Source of the DNA: Candidatus Acidiferrum typicum
GTDB lineage: Bacteria; Acidobacteriota; Terriglobia; Acidiferrales; UBA7541
DNA: 50,171 bases
Assembly (NCBI GenBank): GCA_002478115.1
Contig: DLMH01000194.1
Span: 1-50,171, forward strand
Direction of reading: 5' to 3'
The position numbers and the translations under genes were made by a program. Within the stretch, counting starts at the first letter, position 1. Each line of letters begins with the position of its first letter. Under the pieces are notes generated by a model, which had not been told where the DNA came from, did no database searches, and worked only from the letters and a program-made list of their open reading frames with translations. Below, in pieces: positions 26,037-33,790 of this stretch.

Positions 26037-27364
26037 AACAGAATTTGCAGATCCCTGAGGATGAAATGGCCTCCCAAAGCCAAGGAAGGTTACCTAATTT
26101 GACCGTGTCCGACGCGGCTCCTGAGACCGCAGTGACCCTGCTTACCGGCGGTGGGGACAAGCCCTACGCATTCGGCCTGGCAACAGAACTCATCTCGAAA
26201 GGAGCCACCCTGGACGTGATTGCTGGCGACGAGCTGGATTGCCCTGAATTCCACGGCAGGCCCACAGTGAACTTTCTGAATCTGCGCGGCGATCAGCGTC
26301 CGGATGTCAGCTTCGTAAGAAAAGTGTATAGGGTTTCGATGTACTACGCCAAGCTGATTTGCTACGCCGCCACAGCCAAACCGCGAATCTTTCATATCCT
26401 GTGGAATAACAAGTTAGAGCTGTTCGATCGAACCCTGCTCATGCTCTACTACAAGGGTCTGGGGAAAAAGATCGCCATCACAGTGCACAATGTGAATGCA
26501 AGCAGGCGGGATTCCAAAGATACGCTCCTCAATCGGCTTACGCTGCGAATCCAATACCGGCTTGCAGACCATATGTTTGTTCATACGGAGCAGATGATGC
26601 GCGAACTAGTCCGGGAGTTCGGCGTGCAAGAGACCAGGGTCACCGTCATCCCGTTCGGGATCAACAATGCTGTTCCGAACACACGCCTCACTCGAGCCGA
26701 GGCAAGACAGCGATTGGGTATCCCAGATGGTAAAAAGACGATTCTGTTTTTCGGCAACATCGCGCCTTACAAAGGGCTCGAATACCTGACCTCCGCATTT
26801 CGTCAGATACAGTCCCGGCGAGGTAATTATCGGTTAATCATCGCCGGCAGACCTAAGAACTGTGAGAGATACTGGAACACAATCCGGGAAGCCATCCATG
26901 AGGACGTGCAGAAGGGGCGAGTACTGCTCCGGGCGGACTACATTCCAGATGATGAGACCGAGGTCTTTTTCAAAGCGGCAGACGTTCTCGTATTGCCCTA
27001 CAGGCACGTCTACCAGAGTGGCGTTTTGTTCTTGGGACACAGTTTCGGCCTGCCCGTTCTCGCAGCCGACGTGGGATCCCTGAAAGATGAAATCGTCGGG
27101 GGTAAAACTGGGTTCGTATTTAAGCCGGAAGATCCAATTGACCTGGCGAGGGCCATCGAAAAGTACTTCGCAAGCGATTTATACGCGGACTTAAGCATGC
27201 GACGCGAGGAGATACGAGATTACGCGAGAGAACGGCACTCGTGGGACGTAGTTGGACAGGTGACCGTGGGCATCTATGCGAGCTTGCTTAGAATACCCTC
27301 TCCCAGTGGATTGTCGAATGGTGACGAGTCCAATGCTTCGGTTGACGAAAAGGCCCCTTCATGA
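26033..27364 (+). CDS. glycosyltransferase family 4 (GT-B fold)
   Basis: The protein has 443 residues. The N-terminal domain (after about 35 residues) begins VTLLTGGGDKPYAFGLATEL. The C-terminal domain has ILFFGNIAPYKGLEYLTSAF, VLPYRHVYQSGVLFLGHSFG and LPVLAADVGSLKDEI, all typical of the donor-binding half of GT4 enzymes. The usual EX7E is altered, with YQSGV in the place of the first Glu region, as in several GT4 subfamilies. Translational coupling to gmhA suggests, without proving, that it transfers the heptose-derived sugar. Confidence 0.88.
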   Translation: MKQNLQIPEDEMASQSQGRLPNLTVSDAAPETAVTLLTGGGDKPYAFGLATELISKGATLDVIAGDELDCPEFHGRPTVNFLNLRGDQRPDVSFVRKVYRVSMYYAKLICYAATAKPRIFHILWNNKLELFDRTLLMLYYKGLGKKIAITVHNVNASRRDSKDTLLNRLTLRIQYRLADHMFVHTEQMMRELVREFGVQETRVTVIPFGINNAVPNTRLTRAEARQRLGIPDGKKTILFFGNIAPYKGLEYLTSAFRQIQSRRGNYRLIIAGRPKNCERYWNTIREAIHEDVQKGRVLLRADYIPDDETEVFFKAADVLVLPYRHVYQSGVLFLGHSFGLPVLAADVGSLKDEIVGGKTGFVFKPEDPIDLARAIEKYFASDLYADLSMRREEIRDYARERHSWDVVGQVTVGIYASLLRIPSPSGLSNGDESNASVDEKAPS

Positions 27365-27612
27365 AGCCGCCAAGGTCAATGCCTCGGCACCTTATTCCTT
27401 ATGGAAAATCTGGGGGAGCGGTCAAGGATTACCTTCCCAAGCCGGGAAGCATGACGCACGCAATAAGCTGCTCGAAAGCTTATGAGTCGGACCAGGGGAG
27501 ATTCAAGCTTTAGCTTGCCTTTGGATCGGGAATTAGGTGGTTCGGTTAATTGCTTTGAACAATCTGACCGCTTGTTCGGTAGGGTCGAAAAGAATTCCCG
27601 TCACGTACAAGG

Positions 27613-28707
27613 ATGCGCAGTCCATTGGCAACAAGTACAGTCCCGCGTGTTTCTCGCTTCTGTTGCTATCAACTTGATCCGACACAGGACCCGAGGTGGA
27701 CCGAGCTTGTAGAGAACCATCCCCGGGCGTCCGTGTTCCACACGGTAGCATGGCTCCAGGCACTGCAACGTACCTACGGATACTCTCCAGTGGTTTTCAC
27801 TACATCACCACCGACCGGTAGGCTGGGGAACGGGCTAGTGTTCTGTCGCATTAACAGTTGGCTCACGGGGCGTCGCCTTGTTTCCTTACCCTTCTCAGAT
27901 CATTGCGAACCTCTTTTCGACTCAGCCGAAGAGTTGAACTTCCTGATTCGCTATTTGCAGACTGCCTTGGAACATCAGGGATGGAACTATCTGGAATTGC
28001 GTCCTATCCACGAAAATCTAGGTCAAACAGGCGATGGAATTGGTTGTCTGCCTGGAGCAGCGTACTTCTTGCACACGCTTGATCTTCGTCCTGACTTAAA
28101 CGCAGTGTTCCAGAGACTCCACAAAGATTCTGTTCAACGCCGGATTCAGCGTGCTAAACGGGCCGGCCTCGTTGAGAAATGCGGCAGATCGGATGACCTG
28201 CTCAAAGAGTTCTACGCTCTCTTTGTAATTACGCGGAGCCGCCACGGCTTGCCTCCCATCCCGTACGCCTGGTTTCAGAACCTAATTCACTGCCAGGACC
28301 TGCCACTAGAGATCCGTCTGGCTTACAAAGATGAAACTCCAATTGCGGCCATCCTCACACTGCAATTCCGGGACGTCGTGTACTTCAAATATGGATGTTC
28401 CGATGCACGGTTCAACCGATTTGGCGCCACACCCTGGCTTCTATGGGGGGCTATAGCGGCCGCGAAAACGAATGGAGCAACCGAATTTGACATGGGACGC
28501 ACGCAGGAGGATAACGCGGGCCTTCTTGCGTTTAAGAATCACTGGGTTCCAGCGCCGAAGCGATTGGTCTATTGGCAGTTTCCTTATACTTCTTTTCTCG
28601 ATTCAGTCCATGGCTGGAAATTGAAGATGGCAAAACGTCTCTTCTCCTATATGCCCGACAGATTATTAACGATCATTGGAAAATTGATGTACCGCCACAT
28701 CGGATAG
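27613..28707 (+). CDS. FemAB-like GNAT-fold transferase
   Basis: The protein has 364 residues. The N-terminal half (RASVFHTVAWLQALQRTYGYSP) and the C-terminal half (VYFKYGCSDARFNRFGATPWLLWGAIAAAK, then FDMGRTQEDNAGLLAFKNHW) match the FemAB-related family often found in exosortase and exopolysaccharide loci. Family members are thought to transfer aminoacyl or acyl groups; the substrate here is unknown. No exosortase or PEP-CTERM protein was seen in the window. The 248 bases before it carry no recognised gene. ATG 27613 is preceded by a weak ACAAGG. Confidence 0.85.
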   Translation: MRSPLATSTVPRVSRFCCYQLDPTQDPRWTELVENHPRASVFHTVAWLQALQRTYGYSPVVFTTSPPTGRLGNGLVFCRINSWLTGRRLVSLPFSDHCEPLFDSAEELNFLIRYLQTALEHQGWNYLELRPIHENLGQTGDGIGCLPGAAYFLHTLDLRPDLNAVFQRLHKDSVQRRIQRAKRAGLVEKCGRSDDLLKEFYALFVITRSRHGLPPIPYAWFQNLIHCQDLPLEIRLAYKDETPIAAILTLQFRDVVYFKYGCSDARFNRFGATPWLLWGAIAAAKTNGATEFDMGRTQEDNAGLLAFKNHWVPAPKRLVYWQFPYTSFLDSVHGWKLKMAKRLFSYMPDRLLTIIGKLMYRHIG

Positions 28708-28944
28708 AAGGCAATCCTAATAAGGTTCAAACAGTGTGAGATTCCCCATTGCTTTGTGTCAAGCGAAATTTGAGATACGCGGGAGGCTGGGTTGCCGTCC
28801 GTGAATTGGAGGGGGCGCGCTTGGGGGCAAGGCAACCTCTAGGCGCGGGTTTTCTCTTTGGGAAGCCCTCCGCTAGAAAGAAGAGGTCGGAGTGATGCAT
28901 TATGACTGGATGAATAACTTGGGGCGGGTCACCCGGACCAAACT

Positions 28945-30294
28945 GTGATTCAAGCTCTCTTGGACTACTACCGCATTCCTGTAGACTCGTTGTCTGGTCT
29001 ATCCGCGACAAATATTTGTGCCCCCGGGGATGTCGGCTTCTTTCAATTCGGTCCGAGGAACATTTGTTACGGGCGATGCCACTCTGGTACAACGCCAAGC
29101 GTGGCAGACTCCGGGAAGTTCGATGCCTCGAAGGAGATTCGCCGCGAAGGCACAACGATTCTGATTCCTTTTGACTTTACCGAGGTGATCGAGAATCTTC
29201 GCCTGGAACGCTATCGGCAGAAGATGACTCAGGGCCTGGAAATGTTCGCCGCGAGCGAGCCTGTCCGCAAGCTTTACTACCTCGCCAGAGAAGTCTTGCC
29301 CGTTTCCGTTCGCCGCCAGTTACAGAAAGCTTACTTCCGCGACTGGCGGCAACTGCCGTTTCCGGCTTGGCCCGTAGACTTCACAGTGGACGACCTCCAC
29401 CAGGAATTCTTGCGGCTCTGCATGGAAACGAGTGGCGTGAAGAAGATGCCGTTCATCTGGTTTTGGCCGGGGGGCGCCCCCAATTGCCTAATCCTGACCC
29501 ACGATGTGGAAACGTCCGCAGGCCGCGACTTCACCTTCAAGTTAGTGGACCTGGACGAATCATACGGATTCCGGGCGTCGTTTCAGGTCATTCCCGAAAA
29601 GCGGTATGAGGTTCCGGACGAGTATGTCTCTCAAATCCGAAGCCGCGGGTGTGAATTCAATATCCATGATCTGAATCACGACGGCCAACTATTCCAGGAA
29701 CGAGAGGAATTTGTGCGCCGGGCGGCGAGAATCAACGCTTACGTGCACCGATACAACTCCCAGGGTTTCCGTGCCGGTGCGATGTATCGCAATCAGGAAT
29801 GGTACGATGCCTTTGACTTTTCCTATGACATGTCCGTTCCGAACGTCGCGCATTTGGAACCCATGCGCGGCGGCTGTTGCACCGTAATGCCCTATTTCAT
29901 AGGCAAAATTGTCGAGCTCCCTCTAACCGCCGCACAGGACTATTCGCTCTTTCACATCTTCAAGGACTATTCGATCGATCTTTGGAAGCAACAACTCGCT
30001 CTCCTAAGAGAAAGAAACGGCCTGATGAGCTTTATTGCGCACCCTGATTATCTGATTGAGCGGCGCGCTCGCAATGTTTATGAGTCCCTGCTCGAATACC
30101 TCCGACAAATGGTTGCGCGCGAAAAGATATGGGCTGTTCTTCCGAGAGATGTTGACCACTGGTGGCGAGCGCGGAGTCAAATGAGCATAGTGTCTCGAGG
30201 GGGCGAATGGGAAATTGTGGGGCCGGAAAAGGAAAGGGCGCGGTTAGCGTACGCTATCCTAGACGCCGGTCAGTTACGGTACGAGCTTGCATGA
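28945..30294 (+). CDS. polysaccharide deacetylase-like protein
   Basis: The product has 449 residues. The NodB-like barrel occupies roughly residues 180-390. CLILTHDVETSAG is motif 1 with the metal-binding Asp, CEFNIHDLNHDG is motif 2 with an H-x-x-x-H pair, FRAGAMYRNQEWYD is motif 3, and MSFIAHPDYL carries the late His. These are better preserved than in the deacetylase at 14089. The N-terminal 170 residues are unrecognised. There is no signal peptide, so it probably acts on a cytoplasmic lipid-linked intermediate. GTG 28945 is the first usable start; no strong ribosome site is visible, so the N-terminus is uncertain. The 237 bases upstream hold no clear gene. Confidence 0.86.
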   Translation: MIQALLDYYRIPVDSLSGLSATNICAPGDVGFFQFGPRNICYGRCHSGTTPSVADSGKFDASKEIRREGTTILIPFDFTEVIENLRLERYRQKMTQGLEMFAASEPVRKLYYLAREVLPVSVRRQLQKAYFRDWRQLPFPAWPVDFTVDDLHQEFLRLCMETSGVKKMPFIWFWPGGAPNCLILTHDVETSAGRDFTFKLVDLDESYGFRASFQVIPEKRYEVPDEYVSQIRSRGCEFNIHDLNHDGQLFQEREEFVRRAARINAYVHRYNSQGFRAGAMYRNQEWYDAFDFSYDMSVPNVAHLEPMRGGCCTVMPYFIGKIVELPLTAAQDYSLFHIFKDYSIDLWKQQLALLRERNGLMSFIAHPDYLIERRARNVYESLLEYLRQMVAREKIWAVLPRDVDHWWRARSQMSIVSRGGEWEIVGPEKERARLAYAILDAGQLRYELA

Positions 30295-30398
30295 ATAACT
30301 CCTCGAATAATTGTATTGATGTTCTAGTCATAGGATCACAGCACGAAAAACACAGTATCTGCAAACGTCTCAGCCTTGGTGTGGCCAAAGGTGCCTAG
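30291..30398 (+). CDS. possible 35-residue translationally coupled ORF or gene remnant
   Basis: An ATG overlaps the deacetylase stop in the ATGA arrangement used repeatedly in this cluster and opens 35 codons to a TAG. The start of the peptide (CIDVLVIGSQHEKHSICKRL) has a beta-strand-glycine look but no recognisable motif. It could be a small protein, the decayed beginning of a lost gene, or chance. Confidence 0.25.
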   Translation: MNNSSNNCIDVLVIGSQHEKHSICKRLSLGVAKGA

Positions 30399-30653
30399 TA
30401 CCCATCGCAAGCAAGCTTCACAAGATTATCAACCTCGGGGTTCCTTTCAGCCAGCTTGAGGCTGGCGCCAGGAGTTTCAGGGATGGACCACCACCCGCTG
30501 AGAAATCCGGGTACATCTTGCGATTCAGTATGACACTTTGCCATTCTTGAAAGAGAACGCGCTCAAACAATCACTATCGCCGAATCAGAATTCGTATAGT
30601 GGCCAGGTGTAGCTGTTCTTCATATTCAAGAAACTGACAGTGGACAGGAGTGA
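30295..30653. other. intergenic region before the flavoprotein gene
   Basis: Apart from the 35-codon ORF at its left end, these 359 bases contain no gene I can support. TGGACCACCACCCGCT (30483-30498) has GG and GC spaced as in a sigma-54 promoter but lacks the rest of the consensus. The AGGAG before 30654 serves as the ribosome site of the next gene. Confidence 0.4.
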
Positions 30654-31850
30654 ATGAGTATGACGCCAACAGATGTCACGATTCTGGGTACTGGGCCGTA
30701 CGGGCTGGCGGCCGCCGCGCATTTGCGCCAAATCAGGGGTCTGGAACTCCGAGTATTCGGTGAACCCATGGAATTTTGGAGCTCACACATGCCGGAAGGC
30801 ATGCTCTTGCGTTCACCTTGGGAGGCGTCACATATTTCGGATCCGCAAACAACGCTCACCATGGACGCCTTCGCTGCACATCTCAACAGCCGCATTCCAA
30901 CGCCGATACCCCTGGACCGGTTTGTCGAGTACGGGCTCTGGTTTCAGCAACAAGCGGTACCAGATATCGACCGGCGCAGGATCACCCGCATAGAAAAGGA
31001 TTCTAACGGCTTTCGCCTAACTCTAGTTAGTGGCGAGCAATTCAATTCTCGCCGTGTCGTGATCGCTGCCGGGATCGAGTCCTTTGCTCGATGGCCAAAG
31101 CAATTCGAAGGACTCCCGCGCGAGATGGTGACTCATATCTCAAATCAAAGAGACGTTCGCCGGTTCAAGGGAAAGCACGTCGTGGTCGTCGGAGCCGGCC
31201 AGAGTGCTCTCGAATCCGCGGCTCTCATACATGAGGCCGGCGGAGATGTTGAGGTGATCGTCAGGGCGGCCAATGTGCACTGGCTTGGCTGGAGAGCAAG
31301 ATTGCAAAAGCTGGGTCCCCTTGCCAAGCTCCTGTACTCTCCGTTCGACATTGGCCCCGCTGGCGTGAGCCGAATCGTTGCCATCCCGGACTCCATGAAG
31401 TATTTTCCTCGGGGCATTCAGGATGCGTTTCGGCGGCGGGCCCTCCGCCCGGCCGGGGCGCGCTGGCTTGTGAATCGGTGCAAGGACATTCCCATTCTAA
31501 CCAGCAGCTCCGTCGAATCTACCGTGCCGGCTGGCGGGAAGCTGCGTATCCGCCTAAATGATGGCAGCGTCCGAGAGGCGGACCATGTTCTCCTTGGCAC
31601 CGGATATCGTGTGGACGTAACACGCTATCCTTTCCTCCCGCAGGAGCTGAGCCAGAATTTGACATTGGTAAATGGTTTCCCGAAGCTCAGGCCTGGCTTC
31701 GAATCGTCGATCTCCGGGCTTCATTTTCTGGGGGCACCTTCCTCGTGGAATTTTGGTCCGCTCATGTTTTTCGTTTGTGGCACTGATTACGCTGCGCGAA
31801 GGCTCGCCCGGCATATCGCCGCCAGTCCATCGCCGAACGGAAGCAGGTGA
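30654..31850 (+). CDS. FAD/NAD(P)-dependent oxidoreductase (FMO / N-hydroxylase-like)
   Basis: The protein has 398 residues. The N-terminal dinucleotide-binding motif is ILGTGPYGLAAAAHL. A second Rossmann motif, HVVVVGAGQSALESAALI, lies near residue 175, as in flavin-containing monooxygenases and lysine/ornithine N-hydroxylases. DHVLLGTGYRVD near residue 310 is the matching ATG/GTGY element. It probably oxidises a small molecule or sugar amine using FAD and NADPH. Its role in polysaccharide synthesis is not known. AGGAG precedes ATG 30654; ATG 30660 is an alternative. Confidence 0.85.
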   Translation: MSMTPTDVTILGTGPYGLAAAAHLRQIRGLELRVFGEPMEFWSSHMPEGMLLRSPWEASHISDPQTTLTMDAFAAHLNSRIPTPIPLDRFVEYGLWFQQQAVPDIDRRRITRIEKDSNGFRLTLVSGEQFNSRRVVIAAGIESFARWPKQFEGLPREMVTHISNQRDVRRFKGKHVVVVGAGQSALESAALIHEAGGDVEVIVRAANVHWLGWRARLQKLGPLAKLLYSPFDIGPAGVSRIVAIPDSMKYFPRGIQDAFRRRALRPAGARWLVNRCKDIPILTSSSVESTVPAGGKLRIRLNDGSVREADHVLLGTGYRVDVTRYPFLPQELSQNLTLVNGFPKLRPGFESSISGLHFLGAPSSWNFGPLMFFVCGTDYAARRLARHIAASPSPNGSR

Positions 31851-31869
31851 TTGATGACTCATTCCGCCG

Positions 31870-33081
31870 ATGTGCCCTATGGCAGATAGCTTTTTTCCGA
31901 CGACGTTGCCGAGATGGAAACGAACCGGCGCTGTGGTTCTGGGCGGCGATTTCCATGGGTTGGCGATTGCCCGAAGTCTTGGACGGCATGGAGTTCCCGT
32001 CGTCATTGTCGACGATGAATACTCCATCGGGCGTTTTTCGAGATATACAGCGCTCGCGGTCCGGGCGCCCAACCTCCGCAATGGGAAGGAAACAGTGGAT
32101 TTCCTTCTCGATCTGGGCCAAAAACTTGATTTGCATGGGTGGGTCCTTTTCCCTACGCGTGATGAGCACGTAGCGGCCTTCTCTCGCGACAGAGCCTCCT
32201 TGTCAAAGCTGTTTCTCGTTCCCACGCCCGAATGGGAGATTATCAAGTGGGCTTGGAATAAATGGAACACCTACTGCTTGGCACAGAAATTAGAGATACC
32301 CATTCCCCGCACCTGGTGTCCCCGTACCCTGGAGGACATCGACAAGATCGATGCGGAGTTTCCTTTGGGCGTCAAACCGTCTGTCAAGGAGGATTTCTTC
32401 TATGCGACCAAGGCCAAAGCATGGCGAGCAAATAACCGGGAGGAACTCAAAGATCTCTTTCAAAAGGCAGCTAGCCATGTTGGGACAAATGAGGTTCTGG
32501 TTCAGGAAATAATTCCGGGCGGTGGCACTTGCCAGTTCTCTTGTTGCATGTTCATCAAGGATGGTGCCGCAATCGGAACCATGGAAGCGCAACGCTGGCG
32601 TCAGCATCCCCCAGAGTTTGGCCGCGCGGCTACGTTCGTAGAAAGCGTCGACCTGCCTGCTGTAGAGGAACTCTCCTTGCGATTTCTCCGCGCCATCAAC
32701 TATTACGGTTTGGCTGAACTGGAATACAAGCTTGACCCCAGAGATGGCAAGTATAAGCTGCTTGACGTCAACGCCCGGACCTGGGGATTTCATGCCTTGG
32801 GATCACCGGCGGAGGTAGATTTTCCCTATATGTTGTATGCGGATCAAATGGGGGAACCAGTGGATCATGCTCGCGGCCGTGCAGGCGTCGGCTGGATTCG
32901 CATGGTTACTGACATCCCTACGAGCCTTCAAGGGATTTTCGCAGGCCGGCTCGACCTGCGAACGTATTTACGGTCGCTGAAAGATTTTAAGATCGAATCG
33001 GTTTTCAGCCCTGAAGACATCCTCCCAAGTCTTGCGGAGATTGCCTTAATTCCTTATTTGGCCATCAAACGTGGTTTTTAA
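31870..33081 (+). CDS. ATP-grasp ligase
   Basis: The protein has 403 residues. The N-terminal pre-ATP-grasp domain begins near residue 20 (AVVLGGDFHGLAIARSLG). The ATP-grasp region includes FPLGVKPSVKE, VLVQEIIPGGG and, near the C-terminus, LEYKLDPRDGKYKLLDVNARTWG, which holds the metal-binding Glu and Asn. Relatives include D-aspartate ligase-like and carbamoyl-phosphate-synthase-like proteins that couple ATP to forming an amide or ester bond with a carboxylate. Near FemAB-like and AsnB-like genes it may take part in amide or aminoacyl decoration. It starts 20 bases after the flavoprotein gene; ATG 31879 is a possible later start. Confidence 0.86.
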   Translation: MCPMADSFFPTTLPRWKRTGAVVLGGDFHGLAIARSLGRHGVPVVIVDDEYSIGRFSRYTALAVRAPNLRNGKETVDFLLDLGQKLDLHGWVLFPTRDEHVAAFSRDRASLSKLFLVPTPEWEIIKWAWNKWNTYCLAQKLEIPIPRTWCPRTLEDIDKIDAEFPLGVKPSVKEDFFYATKAKAWRANNREELKDLFQKAASHVGTNEVLVQEIIPGGGTCQFSCCMFIKDGAAIGTMEAQRWRQHPPEFGRAATFVESVDLPAVEELSLRFLRAINYYGLAELEYKLDPRDGKYKLLDVNARTWGFHALGSPAEVDFPYMLYADQMGEPVDHARGRAGVGWIRMVTDIPTSLQGIFAGRLDLRTYLRSLKDFKIESVFSPEDILPSLAEIALIPYLAIKRGF

Positions 33082-33098
33082 GACTCCGTCGCGAAGGC

Positions 33099-33122
33099 AG
33101 GCCAGTGCGGCGCGCCCGGCCT
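33099..33122 (+). terminator. possible terminator after the ATP-grasp gene
   Basis: AGGCC (33099-33103) pairs with GGCCT (33118-33122) around a GC-rich loop, followed by a T-rich stretch (ATTTGTTTGTTATT). It lies 18 bases after the stop codon and before control region B, where an operon boundary is expected. The stem is short, so this is tentative. Confidence 0.3.
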
Positions 33123-33349
33123 CCATTTGTTTGTTATTCCTCTTCCGCCGATAAACGTCTGCTTCGATCTGCCCCCTCGCTGAAACTTCTCTGCGATCAG
33201 TGCGCCCGGTTTGGCCTCGTTCAACGCGGCTACAGTCTTTTCCACCGCCTATCCACTGCAACCCCTTCATTTCAGGCTTACATCTCGCCCAAAGCTTTTG
33301 GGTCAAGAACTGAAATCCCATCTACGGCGGAAACCCGTTCACAATTCAT

Positions 33350-33363
33350 GGTAAGAGTTTTCC
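33350..33363 (+). promoter_or_regulatory. putative upstream activator site B (dyad)
   Basis: ggtaagagttttcc is identical to 1588-1601, and the flanking ACCCGTT...CAAT sequence to its left is also shared. Its first base is exactly 150 bp upstream of the -24 GG at 33500, the same distance as in copy A. It is a likely enhancer-binding-protein site. Confidence 0.55.
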
Positions 33364-33498
33364 CGAGTAATCCAGGGTGGCCAGCAAAAGTTGCGTCAGG
33401 GGGATAGCCTGTGGCCCCATGGACAGCCACTAACCCTATTGTTATCAATAGATAGGATCTTGTTTGCAGGATTCGAGCTCGTCCCATTTTCGGCAGTC

Positions 33499-33514
33499 TG
33501 GCAGTCGGATTGCA
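33499..33514 (+). promoter_or_regulatory. sigma-54 (-24/-12) promoter B
   Basis: TGGCAGTCGGATTGCA fits the RpoN consensus, with GG at 33500-33501 and GC at 33512-33513 ten bases apart. It matches promoter A at 17 of 18 positions from GTCTGG to TTGC. The predicted transcript start near 33524 leaves a leader of about 265 bases before the methyltransferase gene. Confidence 0.68.
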
Positions 33515-33541
33515 CTCTGTTTGGTGGGTATGCTGGTAGCT

Positions 33542-33555
33542 TCAATGGCGGTAGC
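33542..33555 (+). repeat. conserved leader motif, copy B
   Basis: TCAATGGCGGTAGC is identical to 1858-1871. It begins 42 bases after the -24 GG, against 120 in copy A, so its position relative to the promoter is not fixed. This favours a role in the transcript or as a separate protein site over a core promoter element. Confidence 0.5.
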
Positions 33556-33790
33556 GTGTCCGGATGGCCGCGCCATAGTTTCATGGCCACTGGCCTCGTG
33601 ACGTCATATCGTCCTACCGTCCATGGGGTCGTCCAACCACCAAGGTGTCATTAGCTTACGCCGTACGACAGCGTGCAACGGATCGCCTGCCAGTGGCGGA
33701 GGGCAGTTCAAGTCAATTCACCCAGGTCGAGTACAGTCACTTAGTCTGCGCTGACCTTATTGTCTGAGCGAAACGATTCGGTGCTTTTCA

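Larger units (their letters stand above)
33082..33790 (+). promoter_or_regulatory. long intergenic control region B
   Basis: This 709-base stretch has no convincing gene. The left third is unrecognised apart from a possible terminator at 33099. From 33333 it shares three ordered blocks with region A: the dyad block (33333-33364), the -24/-12 promoter block (33496-33522) and the leader motif (33542-33555). It presumably drives the CDP-sugar operon beginning at 33791. Confidence 0.65.

Noticed and set aside
27365..27612. Possible small gene between the GT4 and FemAB-like genes
   Set aside because: No frame has a supported start or a recognisable product.
30483..30498. Sigma-54-like spacing TGGACCACCACCCGCT before the flavoprotein gene
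   Set aside because: Only GG and GC agree. The TTGC box is missing and there is no upstream dyad.
33105..33407. 100-codon + strand frame in control region B
   Set aside because: Low-complexity, Arg/Ser-rich translation with no motif, and it runs through the conserved dyad block, which is better explained as a regulatory site.
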